Source of the DNA: Rodentolepis nana
Lineage: Eukaryota > Platyhelminthes > Cestoda > Cyclophyllidea > Hymenolepididae
Reading direction: 5' to 3'
Length of the DNA: 20,024 nucleotides
NCBI GenBank assembly: GCA_900617975.1
Contig: UZAE01012793.1
Span: 11,552-31,575 of the forward strand
Position numbers and translations under genes: made by a program. Each line of letters begins with the position of its first letter. The stretch's first letter is position 1. A model generated the notes under the pieces. That model had not been told where the DNA came from and did no database searches. It saw only the letters and a program-made list of their open reading frames with translations. Positions 10,731 to 20,024 of the stretch are shown here, piece by piece.

Positions 10731-11481
10731 TTCTAAGCTCACTCACCCACCCCCCACCACTAAACGTGAATAAAAGTATGTAACAAACGTTTGAGTTTGC
10801 GGGTATCATGCCCAATTTGTGACTAATCGAGTTTAAAGCATTGCTATAGCATTTGAATAGGTCAAATTGGTGTTTTAAAATTAGAATACTCATAAAATTT
10901 CGCGATTTTGGTTCTGAATTGATGAATAGATTTCATATTGAACTCGTAGATAAAATTATGGCATTTTAACCCAAAAACTCATTGAACCGTTTAAAACTTT
11001 TACTCAAGAAATAAAGCCATATAAATATCATCTCAACTTCCTCGTTTCCCTTTATTTGTGTATATTTTACCACGTTCGGGGTTTAGCAACTTTACATCAT
11101 TTAAAAATTTCCAATTTCCAAGCTATACTGAGAGGAATAATGGCTAAATATTTAAGTACCGTCAAGGTGATCCAACTCACTTTAATTTACTTAAATAAAT
11201 TCAATTAAGGGAGCTCATTAAGCCACGCGCATCGCATTAAGAAACCGTATTATCTGCTGAGCTTTTAATTTTTCTTCCTGGTATGATCATAGTTTTACGC
11301 ATTACTTTATGCTTCAAATCGTAGATTTACTATCATCAGTAAACTTTCGTTGAAGTGTGATCGGATGTGGCTATAATAAATTAGCTCCAGTTCATTAGAT
11401 ATACATTTCAATAATTTTTTATTTGGTTAGATAAAAAGCAGATTTATGCTTCGTTAGCTCTCTCTCTTTTTTAAATTTCAG

Positions 11482-11563
11482 GGCTGTCCCGCTCCAGTTG
11501 GTTTGAATGCAGACCATAGTACAAATGACTCTGAAATATTCAACAGTTGCAGCAGGAAAAATG
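11482..11563 (+). CDS. protocadherin-like gene, exon 2 (cytoplasmic tail)
   Basis: Proposed 82-base internal exon. The acceptor is strong: a CT/T-rich run ending in AAATTTCAG. It continues exon 1 in phase 0 and encodes residues 1006-1032, beginning GCPAPVGLNADHSTNDS and ending SRKN, plus the first base of the next codon. The donor is AATG followed by GTGATT, a moderate match. Without splicing the frame ends 24 bases into the intron. The peptide is polar and Cys-containing with no motif I recognise, as is usual for protocadherin tails. Support comes from exact phase agreement with exons 1 and 3 rather than from protein similarity. Confidence 0.65.
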
Positions 11564-11823
11564 GTGATTTTAAAAAATTGCTTTAAAACATTTCGAGTTC
11601 ATGTAAAAAATTTCACTTCATTCATCAAATTCTGATTATTTCTTTGAAATTATTATTAATTTTTTTATAGTCATATCATTTACATTAAAATTTTAAAGGA
11701 AATTATTCAATATTTATGGAGCATTAAGTAAATAATACTTGAAATAAATCAAAGTTAACTGATGAGTTACTTAAATTATCAGAGAAGAATTCAATCGGAA
11801 TTTTTCCTGTTGTGCCTTTTCAG
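11564..11823 (+). other. intron 2 of the protocadherin gene (phase 1)
   Basis: 260 bases, beginning GTGATT and ending with a long pyrimidine run and CTTTTCAG. It is very AT-rich, as the other introns are. The phase 1 junction joins G from exon 2 to CT from exon 3 as an Ala codon. Confidence 0.65.
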
Positions 11824-12071
11824 CTACCCAAACCTCGAAAATAGTGGGTGATCAGCCAAGTCGTGAAATTGCAAACTACCCCTGTATTCAACCTTCATTC
11901 GAAGCAAAAACAGCACTATCTCGTCAGACTGCCTTCGGTTACTCAACATTTATCAGTGGAACTTTCCCTCTTAAACCACCCCACCTTCAACGAGACTTAA
12001 ATGAAGAAAGCGTTGCAAAGACAGTTGTGTTCAACCAGACCCCCTCCTATCCCATCATTAACAGACAATGA
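11824..12071 (+). CDS. protocadherin-like gene, exon 3 (C-terminal tail and stop)
   Basis: Encodes the last residues of the tail (Ala1033 to Gln1114) and ends with TGA at 12069-12071. The other two phases stop after 6 codons (TAG) or 8 codons (TGA), so only entry in phase 1, exactly what exon 2 supplies, keeps the frame open for the whole exon. The peptide is rich in Ser, Thr and Pro with scattered Tyr, and contains KTVVF (1098-1102), which fits the protein phosphatase 1 docking pattern; it ends PSYPIINRQ. Base composition is higher in GC and more codon-like than the flanking DNA. No clear AATAAA follows closely; the nearest exact one I see is at 13059. Confidence 0.7.
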
Positions 12072-12120
12072 AATCACAAAAACTTTCAATACAAAGCGAT
12101 AATCGTTAATATACAACCCT

Positions 12121-12130
12121 CCCCCCCCCC
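12121..12130 (+). repeat. poly-C run, 10 C
   Basis: Ten cytosines 50 bases after the protocadherin stop codon, probably within its 3' UTR. Confidence 0.9.
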
Positions 12131-13049
12131 ACTTCCATATTTCATGAACTTTGAACTGATTTCAGTTAAATTTCTGTACGATGTACTTTTCGTTAACTGC
12201 AAAATTACGAATATATTCAAATGAATTCACTATTTTTACCATCGATATTTTACTACTATACTCCTGGCGAGGATGCTCAAACTAAGAATAGCAAATTTAA
12301 TAATGATTTAAATCCGTTTTTATCTTAAGTTTGGAACAGCGACTAAATGCCAAAAAACTTGTTGAGAATCTTTTTTTGGAATTTGATTGCATTTTCGACC
12401 GTCCCGTATCAACCTTATTTCTTCGAACACTTTTCCTCTCACCTTGTGGTTTAATTAGATCAGAATTTCTACTTGTCTATACCATAAATTCAGTTATGTA
12501 TCATTTTAATATGCTGGTTTGAATTTCTATATATTCCACGAAAGAATGGCCAATTTTGTGGAAAAAGTGAATTGGAAAAGGCTGAAAATCCCCATGCAAG
12601 CAGTTACAGGATAGAATAATTTTCCATAGCCCAATTTTGATTAATTGATTAATTTGATTATGGACTGAGTGCGTGTCTGCACTTGACTGCTCTTGTTCAT
12701 TTCTTGCACCATTAGTAGGTCAGATGGGAATAGAGAAGGCACTTTAAATATAACTGAGGTCTTTACTTACTCGAAAACTCAAAAATTTTGCGTTCTGCAA
12801 TTTCAATTATCCGCCAATAGTTTGAAATCGGTTTCCACAACAACAAAAATAGTTGCAACATTCTCTATCTCTAGGCACAAAGATTCTCTTTCTAGGTCTT
12901 ATGAGAGATACGGGTGGTTTAAAAGTCACATACCAAAAATAACTTCCATAATTGTACTATAATAAGTAGTAAATTGATGAAATTCCCTTGTCCTTCCAAG
13001 AGAATATCCTCACAGACATAGTTATTTACACGCTTGTACGATCTGTATG

Positions 13050-13069
13050 GTTTGTGTAAATAAACAAAC
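13050..13069 (+). promoter_or_regulatory. AATAAA hexamer within a small inverted repeat, also a forkhead-like site
   Basis: GTTTGT and ACAAAC form a 6-bp inverted repeat around GTAAATAA. The segment includes AATAAA (13059-13064), about 990 bases after the protocadherin stop, and reads GTAAATAAACA, which resembles forkhead-type binding sites. Either role is speculative. Confidence 0.2.
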
Positions 13070-13116
13070 TTCTTATAAGAGCATAAAATGCAACAACCAT
13101 TTTCTCGTTTTTCAGT

Positions 13117-13142
13117 TAATAATAATGATAATAATAATAATT
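13117..13142 (+). repeat. (AAT)n microsatellite, imperfect
   Basis: A run of AAT units with one GAT interruption. Retrotransposon tails of this type can seed such repeats, but no element is recognisable next to it. Confidence 0.85.
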
Positions 13143-13523
13143 GTTTTATCTTACTACGAATAATATGAAAGCTTATAATTATTCAATTTCCCACTAAGGT
13201 ATCTGCCTATTGAGCCAACAGAAATAAATGCATCCATCTTTATTGTTAATAGGTGTCATTCTTCCCACCAGCACTAGTTGAATTTCTCCTCCAGGTATTC
13301 ATGCATTCAGAAGTAATTACAATTTGCCTCTACTTAACTCTGCATCATTTCATACAAAAGTTAGAGAATGCCTGTGTATCAGTTGACCTATTTATTTTAC
13401 CTAGCCAACGCAGCGTAATGCCGCATTTGTGCAAGACGTGGCATAGTGCTTCGTCTGTCTAACTAGGCCACTAGGTGCAGTGAAGAAAGCATATTAGTCT
13501 AAAAAAGTAGGCTACAACAGGCT

Positions 13524-13553
13524 TCCTCCTCCTCTACCACCACCACCACCACC
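13524..13553 (+). repeat. (TCC)n and (ACC)6 microsatellite
   Basis: About four TCC units run into six perfect ACC units (13536-13553). Confidence 0.95.
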
Positions 13554-15480
13554 GGGTGGCCAAATTATGAAGGCACGTAGACACAATCATAATCCTGATC
13601 GAAGTTCCGACAATTCATTATTTTCCATTATGTCTACAGCTTTTGTTTCTAATTTATAAACGATGGCATTTGCATTCCTTCCACAACTTGCTGCTATTAA
13701 CGCACTTTCGAGTTTACTAGTTATATGTGATGGATTTAAACCTTGTTAAATGTAAATACTGCTTAATTAAAGAACTTGACTTGTGCATACAACTAAGCTC
13801 TCTTATTACTGTCGTCATCGCATATGACGCTGACAAAAATCTTCAGAAGTTTCAATCGTGGGTGCAATCCAAATAAGTTCAATATTGAAATGATTTAATG
13901 AGGAAAGAAACAAGGAAGTCGAGAGAAAGCTGATTATAATGTCAAGCTATTAAAATTTCTACTTCATATGCATTCCACAGATTTGAGTTTCCCTCATTCC
14001 CATAGAGGGAGTGGTTGTCAAAGTCATGCTAATATATATTCAGATTTAATTGATTATTTTTTTCCAAGACTCAGAGACGAGATTTCTGTCATGATATCCA
14101 AAATTTGTTGTTTGGCTATTTAATTTTGCGATTGACCATGGAAACTTATCCCAGTTGCTTCTTTTTGCAACAAATAGCAAGTAGCTGAAATTATCAGAGG
14201 CATTGTAAATAAAACAGAACTCATCCGAATTTTCTTAATGAGAAGTTTAATAGTACACAATGCCAGTCTATTGGTACTGCAATTGACAGGCACTTCTTAA
14301 GCATCATTCTGGTTAAGAGGAAAAAGGGGAAAGTGAGGTTTGTCATATCATTGATTTGACCCGGTGACTACTTTTTTAACAATCTTATCGAGCTTAATAA
14401 GAAGTATGTTAGTGACACTTAATATTATGGTGTGGTGATATGGGTTTGATTTCAATTACCTCCATCACTATTTGTCAATCGTCATGTTTAAACTACCATC
14501 CCCACATCTTGATAAAAAGAAGGCATATTGTCTTGGCGTGTATTAAAGTCTGAGCGATTTTTCATAGTCAGAATCATCTCGCATCAAGACCTGTCTCATT
14601 ATCTCAGAAGTTAGTTAATCAAAGATATGGATAGGATGGAAGTGACCTGAAATCACTCATATTCTACTACCGTTGGGATCGGAATTTACCCGTATAGTTT
14701 GTCGTTCACTCCACTTAGATTTTCGTCGATGAATATGGACCTCGTAACTTCTAATGCAACAGACGAGAAAGCTTTTCCAATCTCTATTTCAGACTAAATC
14801 TCCGATCATTCGCTGATAATTATTGAATTAACTTCCTTCAAAATGCTCGGAACTAAAACTATGAGTCAGAGAGCTATTCTTAAGTTCTGAAAGAAGACAC
14901 ACTATTTTGTTCAATCCATTCAAATTACGTTAGGTGTTCTAATTCCATTCACTTGTTGACATTTCAGTATAGTTTCGAATATTCCTAAAAGTCTTAAGGA
15001 TAATTTCTTCTATTTAAACGCCGATATAAAGGAATTCAATTTTTCCAGAATTTAATTAAGGATTCTCTTTTAGAAAATCGCCCTACTTTAAAAAATAAAA
15101 TCAAGTATTTCATAAACAAGAGTATTCACTTTATATAATTTCATCTGTAATTAATTTCAAGGTATAATTTCCTACTTTGAGTTAATTTCTGTTCAGAATA
15201 CACCACTTCTCAGTTGTTCATACAAAATTAGAAAAGATGAGTAATTATTTACTTGCTTTATTATTTATAATTAACATTTAACTTAGTCAGGAATGAAGTG
15301 TGTTTTTTCACTAAAATTTTCCCTCCGGTAATTGCATGTTCGTGATCGTGAGCCGCTCACAATTTTAGTTAGAGTAAATGGTATATATGGAAGATCGGCG
15401 ATTGGGAGGAAGAGGAGAAGGCGGATGTAGGATCGTTAATCGTCACAGTTTCTTACAAAACACGTACACAAACACCACGT

Positions 15481-15505
15481 TCCGCCCCATCCCACTTTAT
15501 AAATA
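15481..15505 (+). promoter_or_regulatory. candidate core promoter: GC box and TATA box
   Basis: TCCGCCCCATC (complement of a GC box) is followed about 10 bases later by TATAAATA (15498-15505), inside a locally less AT-rich stretch. The spacing suits an RNA polymerase II core promoter on the plus strand, but I see no gene that clearly starts downstream. Chance is a serious alternative. Confidence 0.2.
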
Positions 15506-15646
15506 GGTGAAAATGGGGGTTAGCGTTTCCAAATGCTCTTCTGTTTCCCACCCTCTTGTTAATTACCTTCCATCTGCTTGTTAGTACTTGCTGCGTCTGG
15601 TGAAAGGCAAAGAGGGAGGAGAGGAGCGAAGAAGGTGTATTATAGC

Positions 15647-15670
15647 GGAGGGGGGGGGTGGGGGGTGGGG
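15647..15670 (+). repeat. G-rich tract with G-quadruplex potential
   Basis: Blocks of 2, 9, 7 and 4 guanines separated by single A or T bases, so the plus strand could fold as a G-quadruplex. The flanks are purine-rich (GAGG-type repeats from about 15610). Confidence 0.85.
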
Positions 15671-18600
15671 AGCAGAATTAACAAGGCTGCTCTTGACACG
15701 CAAATGCCACCCTAATTGGACGTAGACACGCACCTAAGCGCGCCTTTGGCAGTCTCGAGTTTTCTAGCCTCAGAATAACGTGCTTGGCAGGGCCATGTTC
15801 AAATCCTCTTAGTTCTTCCCACCTCCTAATGAAGATGTAGTGGCCTTATTTCTTAGCCAGGGTTGATTATTACCTTATTTTTCCCATAGTTTTACCTCAT
15901 TTATCTACCTACCGTCGATTTTCTTCATAACTCTCAAGAAATTTACCATGTCATTGCCTCGTATGCGAGGTTTATGAGATTATTGATTTATTGCAATATC
16001 TTGCCAACCGCTGCGGTTTACCCTTAACTCAGCCCTCTTTTACGGAGTCGGGTATCACATTTTCCCGATTTAGAGTTTCTGTATAATGAGCTTTGATCCT
16101 AGCATCTTTTCTCATTTACTTTTCTCTCTCTCCCTCTCTGCGCGAATTCCCAGAAGATTCGTAAGAGACCACTTCAGATCAAGTTTGAATAATTCTATAG
16201 TGTATTAATTATAACTGTTTAGGTAGAAAGGCGAGATACATTTTGAGACAGGGGGTCGATAATGCTCAAATCGCCCCATCTCAAAGGGAGCTTATCACGT
16301 GATCCGACAGTAATAGTCCGGTGGCACAGTTAGAATTGAGTGTCGAGCACAACTTATTTAAGAAATAATTATTTTGCCTTATTCGTGAGCATCGAATGTT
16401 GTGGAAGCAAAACCCTAAACTTAGTACAGAAACATGAATTTTTTAATTCATTTCAATATCCTCAAAAGATTTATTAACGAAAATCTGATGGGTTACTCAC
16501 AATCCATTATCCTCAACTAAGTAGAATTAAACATACATATCACTGGCTACCCTTCGGTAAACAATAAGCAAAAATGATTAGTTAAAATAGTAGGTTTGAT
16601 ATTTCACTTATTTAAAATAAAATTAATTGAAAGTTTTAACTTTAGTGTGCATTTTAAGGACACAATGCTTTCCAATTGGAGAATAGCCTTTTTCTGTAAA
16701 ATTTAGCAAATCCTATTGGTGGTAAAATCCTCTTTCTTAAACATCTGGGTTAACAACGTGGTATTAAACATTTATTTAACTTCAAATTTCTATAATATGG
16801 ACTATATTGAGCATTTAAAATTGAATAATTTTTACATTTTCAACACTTCTAACCTTCTCTCTCAATTACTGTTTTAATTTCCCTTGAATTGACTTAACTT
16901 GGAACTGAAGAAAAAAAGGCTCTTCGAGGCATCCAATTATATTAAGGTATTAATTCCATTTTACTACAGATTTAAGAGGGTTTAAGGTCACTGAAAAAGG
17001 TTTCATTCATGTAATTATGAGGCATTTGAGTTAGGCTCCCCGCTTTCATCCTTCCTCTAACGAATTATGCCACCAGATTTACCTGACTAGAGTAAATATT
17101 GGTTTCCTCTATCATTTCTCAATTAGAAGTTCTTCTTTATAATGCAAAAAGTCGTAGAGTTAACTCATTCGGTTTTTTTAGCGTGTCACTAAATACAACC
17201 CTGATTTTGGCCCTGTTAATTAATATTTATATCACGGTAGTCTAACACACTTGCGTATTTGTGTCTTCCTGTTTCTGAAGCCAATGCTGCGAGAGCTTTT
17301 TCTACTTACAAAACACGGCGTTTAGATACCAGAACATCTCCATTTTCAATAAGAAAACTTGAGTAGTCTAGTTTAGGGACACTGACTTGGCTCATCCTAT
17401 CACTATCAATTGGGAGAAAAGGGTTTTTCACAGCCTCAAAATTATATTTTTAATAACATTCTTTAAAAAAATGAGGTCCAATGAAACACGCTTAATATTT
17501 ACTGGTTGACAAAATTAGGTTTGGAAGCACTTGCCTTCCAGGATATAACAGATATTCTCAAATAAGAAGTTTAAGGACTAAGTTGGATGAAGATGGTTTT
17601 GGACCGAAAAGTGAGATAATAAATGAAAAAAACATTGGAACGACTGAGAACAGGCGTCATCACAGAGGAAATGAAAAGTTGGACGTTACAGGAGGTAAGA
17701 ACTGTCTGTTTTGTATCCCATGGCAGACTGCTAGGTGACTACTATAAATACACATTGGCCATTTAAGATAGCAAAAATATTTGAATGAAGTTATGCGTGA
17801 GATAGAATGCTACGGTGGCTGAGTTTCCACTGATCTAATTCAAAGTTCAACTATAAATTTATTGAAATCCAATGTTATGATTATCTCTACCTCTATTATC
17901 TCTATATCATAATTGCTATCTAAAATTCTAATTTTGCTTAAATATTTTGGTTGTGGTTGACTAAATTTAATATTTTAATTTAAGTCTTCTTATTAGGTAT
18001 TATCCTTTTCAACTTTCGTGCTTTTTGTTGTCTTCTTCAGTTTTATAAAAACTGTGCAACCCCACAACTTTCCACAATTTGTTATCTATCTTTAAATTAT
18101 TAAATTAGTCAGCTCAGTAAAAATTGCTAGACAAATTACAGCCATTAACTTCTAAAAAGGCTTTTTTAATAAGATTTGATCATTACTCTAATAGTTGCTG
18201 AGGCGGAGTTTAGTAACAATTAAACTCGTCGGTAAAGAGTTTATTGCCAATTTATGATCCATTATACGTACAACTAACAAATCTGGCTGGAAATTGTTGC
18301 ACCAACTCGACTTTATAGGAAAACGTTAGCTCTAATACGTCTGAATGCTTTAAATGTGAGAAAATGGCATTAATATGAATACTGCTTAAATGGTACTGGT
18401 GTTCTCAACATTTTAGAGAAAATAATATAATTTACGTTGTAATTCGACCAAGCCACAAACGCGCTAAAATAATTCCAACATACCCTTTGACAAATTACTA
18501 GATTTTTTTGCTTAAATACGCTGTCCTTCAAGAGCACTAGTGCAATTCCAAATATTGCTCAATTCATTAAGTTTGGTAACAGCCATAGTATGCCGTACTT

Positions 18601-18685
18601 ATATTGGGACTGGGGTGGTAGTGTGGACATAAATACCAAATTAGGAATCTTGAGGACGATTTTAGCTAGATGAGATTTTCTTATC

Positions 18686-18703
18686 ATTATTATTATTATT
18701 ATT
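18686..18703 (-). repeat. (AAT)6 terminal repeat of the retrotransposon
   Basis: Six perfect ATT units on the plus strand, AAT on the element's strand, directly after the 3' UTR. It marks the probable 3' end of the element. Confidence 0.8.
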
Positions 18704-18763
18704 TCAAATGGCAGACTTTATGATATTCATCATTAGCGCATTAGTTGACTTCGGCTTTCACAA

Positions 18764-18780
18764 GGGGGGAGGGGGGGGGG
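18764..18780 (+). repeat. G tract within the element 3' UTR
   Basis: Six G, one A, then ten G. On the element's strand this is a C/T tract just upstream of the conserved 64-bp tail. The related tail at 9255-9318 has a mixed G/A stretch at the same place, so a C/T-rich block may be an old part of the family's 3' UTR that expanded here. Confidence 0.9.
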
Positions 18781-18806
18781 AGAAGAACATATATAAAGGC
18801 TTTAGT

Positions 18807-19148
18807 TCAATAGCTGTCTTCTGGTTTCCCAGTTTCTTTTGGGGCTGGACACCGAATCAGGTGAGTCTTCTCCATTTCCTCCTGTAGATCAGATATGCAG
18901 CGTGTTGGCTGAGTGTATGCTCCTATTCTGTAAAGGTGCTTTGCCAGCCAATCATGACCGGTACGTAGCCTAAACTCAGTAACGGCTTCGATTCTTGGCC
19001 AGTCGGCTATGTCGGAGAGTGCCATTGTCCACTGTTTCTCCTTTGTTCTCATTTGCTATATCGAAGAGTGCCACTGTCCACTGTTTCTGATTCTTGGCCA
19101 GTCGGCTATGTCGGAGAGTGCCATTGTCCACTGTTTCTCCTTTGTTCA
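18807..19148 (-). pseudogene. retrotransposon ORF, C-terminal Cys/His region with internal duplication
   Basis: The last part of the element's ORF. The final open segment (19052 down to 18807) includes EFRLRTGHDWLAKHLYRIGA and a C-terminal zinc-knuckle-like end with THLIRCP. In related elements this end has a CxxC...H...C arrangement; here only one Cys is visible before the H...C pair (RCISD), so the motif looks damaged. TGA at 19146-19148 and TAG at 19056-19058 interrupt the frame, the latter inside duplicated DNA. The proper stop TGA is at 18807-18809. Confidence 0.75.
18990..19147. repeat. internal tandem duplication, 59-bp copies 99 bp apart with a diverged third copy between
   Basis: 18990-19048 and 19089-19147 are identical 59-bp copies. 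The 40 bp between them (19049-19088) are a diverged partial copy of the same unit, sharing CACTGTCCACTGTTTCT-type sequence. The 99-bp period is a multiple of three, so the element's frame resumes after the duplication, but the middle copy is read out of its own frame and brings in a stop. Confidence 0.93.
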
Positions 19149-19683
19149 ACCTTTAAGTTCGTTACACCTTGTGGCCTCCAATTCTCTCCAGATTAAGGTT
19201 TTCATTGTGTGGGAAGACATCGGCCGGTCTATTCCCTGTCAAATTGTTGTCCCCTTCTTAGTAAGTGCGTCAGCACGCTCATTGCCTATAATGCCACAGT
19301 GTCCAGGGATCCATTGTAAAACCACTGTTTTGTCTTTTTCTCTCAGTAACTGATACAGTTTTTTACATTCGTATATCTCAGCTGTTTTGAGTGGCTCTGT
19401 TTTCAATTAAATTTATTGCTGATTGTGAGTCCGAAAGAATCACTGCTTTAATAAATTTCGTATCAAGGCATCATAATTGGCCTAGTGCTATAATAATGGC
19501 CTCTATTTCTCCTTCGAAAGTGGATCTATTGTGTCCCGCCACTGCGTAGAAAGAGAAGAGTTCTGAGTAAACACCTACATCAACGTTTGCTTGGTTTTCT
19601 ATGCATGATCCATCAGTGAAGACTTGGAGCCATTGATCTGCCAGAGAGTTGACACTGATTGTCTCAAGAGCCAGTGAGCCCAT
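19149..19683 (-). pseudogene. retrotransposon RNase H domain, frameshifted
   Basis: Ribonuclease H degrades the RNA strand of RNA-DNA hybrids. The four acidic positions of the fold are all visible in order: FTDGS, then EGEIEAI, then LSDSQSA, then IPGHCGIIGNERAD. The domain is broken by TGA at 19471-19473 after ALGQL, by a frame change close to 19384 just after the third motif (the old frame stops at TGA 19378-19380), and by TGA at 19239-19241 after the GNERAD block. The identity is secure although no intact protein can be made. Confidence 0.9.
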
Positions 19684-20024
19684 TTGCTCTGGAGGGGTGT
19701 TTGCTTTCCTGTAGTGGTCAAACAGTTGGGTGTAACATTGTACATCAGTGTCTGCTAATTGGTTTTTGTGTATTGAGAGGCTTTTTGGTTTTCATCAATT
19801 TGCAATGCTTTCTTCAGTTCTATGGCTTTCTGTATTAGACCAGATTGTATTTTTAGGTTTCTTGGCCTATTTTCTTAAGTTCTGAAGAATTTATCCATGG
19901 GAATGCGCAGTAGCTTCTCATACAGGATCAAGGCCTTCTCTTTGATAAGGGAAAATATTGTGGTGCTTCCTGTAACCAGGAGCATTGCATCAATGGGTGT
20001 TGACTTTATCCCTCCAGTAAATAG
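19684..20024 (-). pseudogene. retrotransposon region downstream of the reverse transcriptase, partial
   Basis: Entered from the right edge in an open frame with TGGIKSTPIDAMLLVTGS and KEKALILYEKLLRIP, a segment commonly found after the RT fingers/palm in RNase H-bearing LINEs of arthropods and other invertebrates. TAA at 19875-19877 interrupts it, and a frame change between about 19757 and 19791 (the old frame stops at TAG 19755-19757, the new one is closed by two TGA at 19792-19797) leads into the frame of the RNase H. The palm motif with the catalytic Asp pair lies outside the window. Confidence 0.75.

Larger units (their letters stand above)
7367..11481 (+). other. intron 1 of the protocadherin gene (phase 0), no supported gene inside except repeats and a possible fossil
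   Basis: Begins GTGAGT and ends with a pyrimidine-rich run and AAATTTCAG, both good consensus sites. It is 4115 bases long and phase 0. If not removed, translation stops at TAA 7382-7384 after VSELF. The intron carries poly-C tracts, a (TA)n repeat, an AT-rich palindrome, a LINE tail and a purine-rich block, all listed separately. The remaining sequence shows nothing I can support. Confidence 0.75.
12072..18683. other. intergenic region, no supported gene
   Basis: About 6.6 kb with no convincing coding region on either strand. The open frames here are short and have no recognisable motifs. It holds the microsatellites, C run, G-rich tract and candidate promoter listed separately. An AATAAA at 13059 and another at 13223 could serve as distant polyadenylation signals for the protocadherin gene. 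The stretch 15340-15790 is visibly less AT-rich than its flanks. Confidence 0.55.
18684..20024 (-). mobile_element. 3' portion of a non-LTR (LINE-type) retrotransposon, inactive, cut by the window edge
   Basis: Reading right to left: sequence downstream of the reverse transcriptase catalytic core, an RNase H domain, a C-terminal Cys/His region, a stop at 18807-18809, a 3' UTR and an (AAT)n tail (18686-18703 as ATT on the plus strand). An RNase H after the RT in one ORF, with a short A/T repeat tail, is a known architecture of I-type and related LINE clades. At least five in-frame stops, two frame changes and an internal duplication show the copy is dead. The coding sequence continues beyond the right edge, so the RT catalytic motifs, endonuclease and ORF1 cannot be judged. 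No target-site duplication can be defined from one end. Confidence 0.88.

Noticed and set aside
13060..13142. (AAT)n repeat as a third LINE tail
   Set aside because: Upstream sequence shares only scattered bases (CATAAA, CCATTT) with the 18.7-kb tail; not above chance without the conserved 64-bp block.
15780..15830. GTTCAAATCC resembling a tRNA T-loop
   Set aside because: The flanking bases do not pair as a T stem and no A-box or acceptor stem is found upstream.
17494..17736. Open stretch of about 80 codons containing CLPGYNRYSQIRS and followed internally by a strong donor pattern (GGAG then GTAAGA at 17695)
   Set aside because: It slightly resembles the GY..Y pattern of LINE endonucleases, but no catalytic motifs follow, the possible acceptors are poor and there is no ATG. 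Open stretches of this length are frequent here by chance.
18807..19353. Plus-strand 114-residue frame at 19009-19353
   Set aside because: It is the antisense shadow of the retrotransposon coding strand; its repeated peptide reflects the 99-bp duplication.
1..20024. CRISPR array, operon or prokaryotic defence system
   Set aside because: No regularly spaced direct repeats with spacers and no bacterial gene structure; introns and a cadherin show the DNA is animal.

Overview
The window looks like AT-rich invertebrate metazoan nuclear DNA. It has split genes with GT-AG introns, long non-coding stretches, many homopolymer C/G tracts and microsatellites, and a decayed non-LTR retrotransposon. A protocadherin with its whole ectodomain in one exon, together with frequent poly-C tracts, would suit a flatworm (perhaps a cestode), but this is an inference from gene style and not a proven assignment.

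Layout. 1-4175: non-coding upstream DNA with two long poly-C tracts, a G run and a short CA repeat. 4176-12071 (+): one gene, read here as three coding exons (4352-7366, 11482-11563, 11824-12071) for a protocadherin-like type I membrane protein of about 1114 residues. Exon 1 carries the signal peptide, six clear cadherin repeats, a degenerate seventh, the transmembrane helix and half of the cytoplasmic tail. Two small exons supply the rest of the tail. Reading frame is kept across both introns, and only one intron phase leaves exon 3 open. Reading through the first donor gives a short tail that stops five codons later, and an AATAAA lies about 240 bases further on, so two tail isoforms are plausible.

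Intron 1 (7367-11481) contains poly-C tracts, a (TA)n repeat, an AT palindrome, a 64-bp copy of a retrotransposon 3' tail, and a purine-rich block (9320-10067) that reads like a decayed coding fossil of unknown family. 12072-18683 shows no gene I can support. It holds microsatellites and a GC-box/TATA candidate promoter near 15.5 kb.

18684-20024 (-): the 3' part of a non-LTR (LINE-type) retrotransposon, read right to left. It has the region downstream of the reverse transcriptase, an RNase H domain, a C-terminal Cys/His region, a 3' UTR and an (AAT)n tail. Stops, frameshifts and an internal 99-bp duplication show that this copy is dead. It runs off the right edge. The 64-bp tail in intron 1 is 75% identical to its 3' end, so the family has inserted at least twice here, both times on the minus strand.
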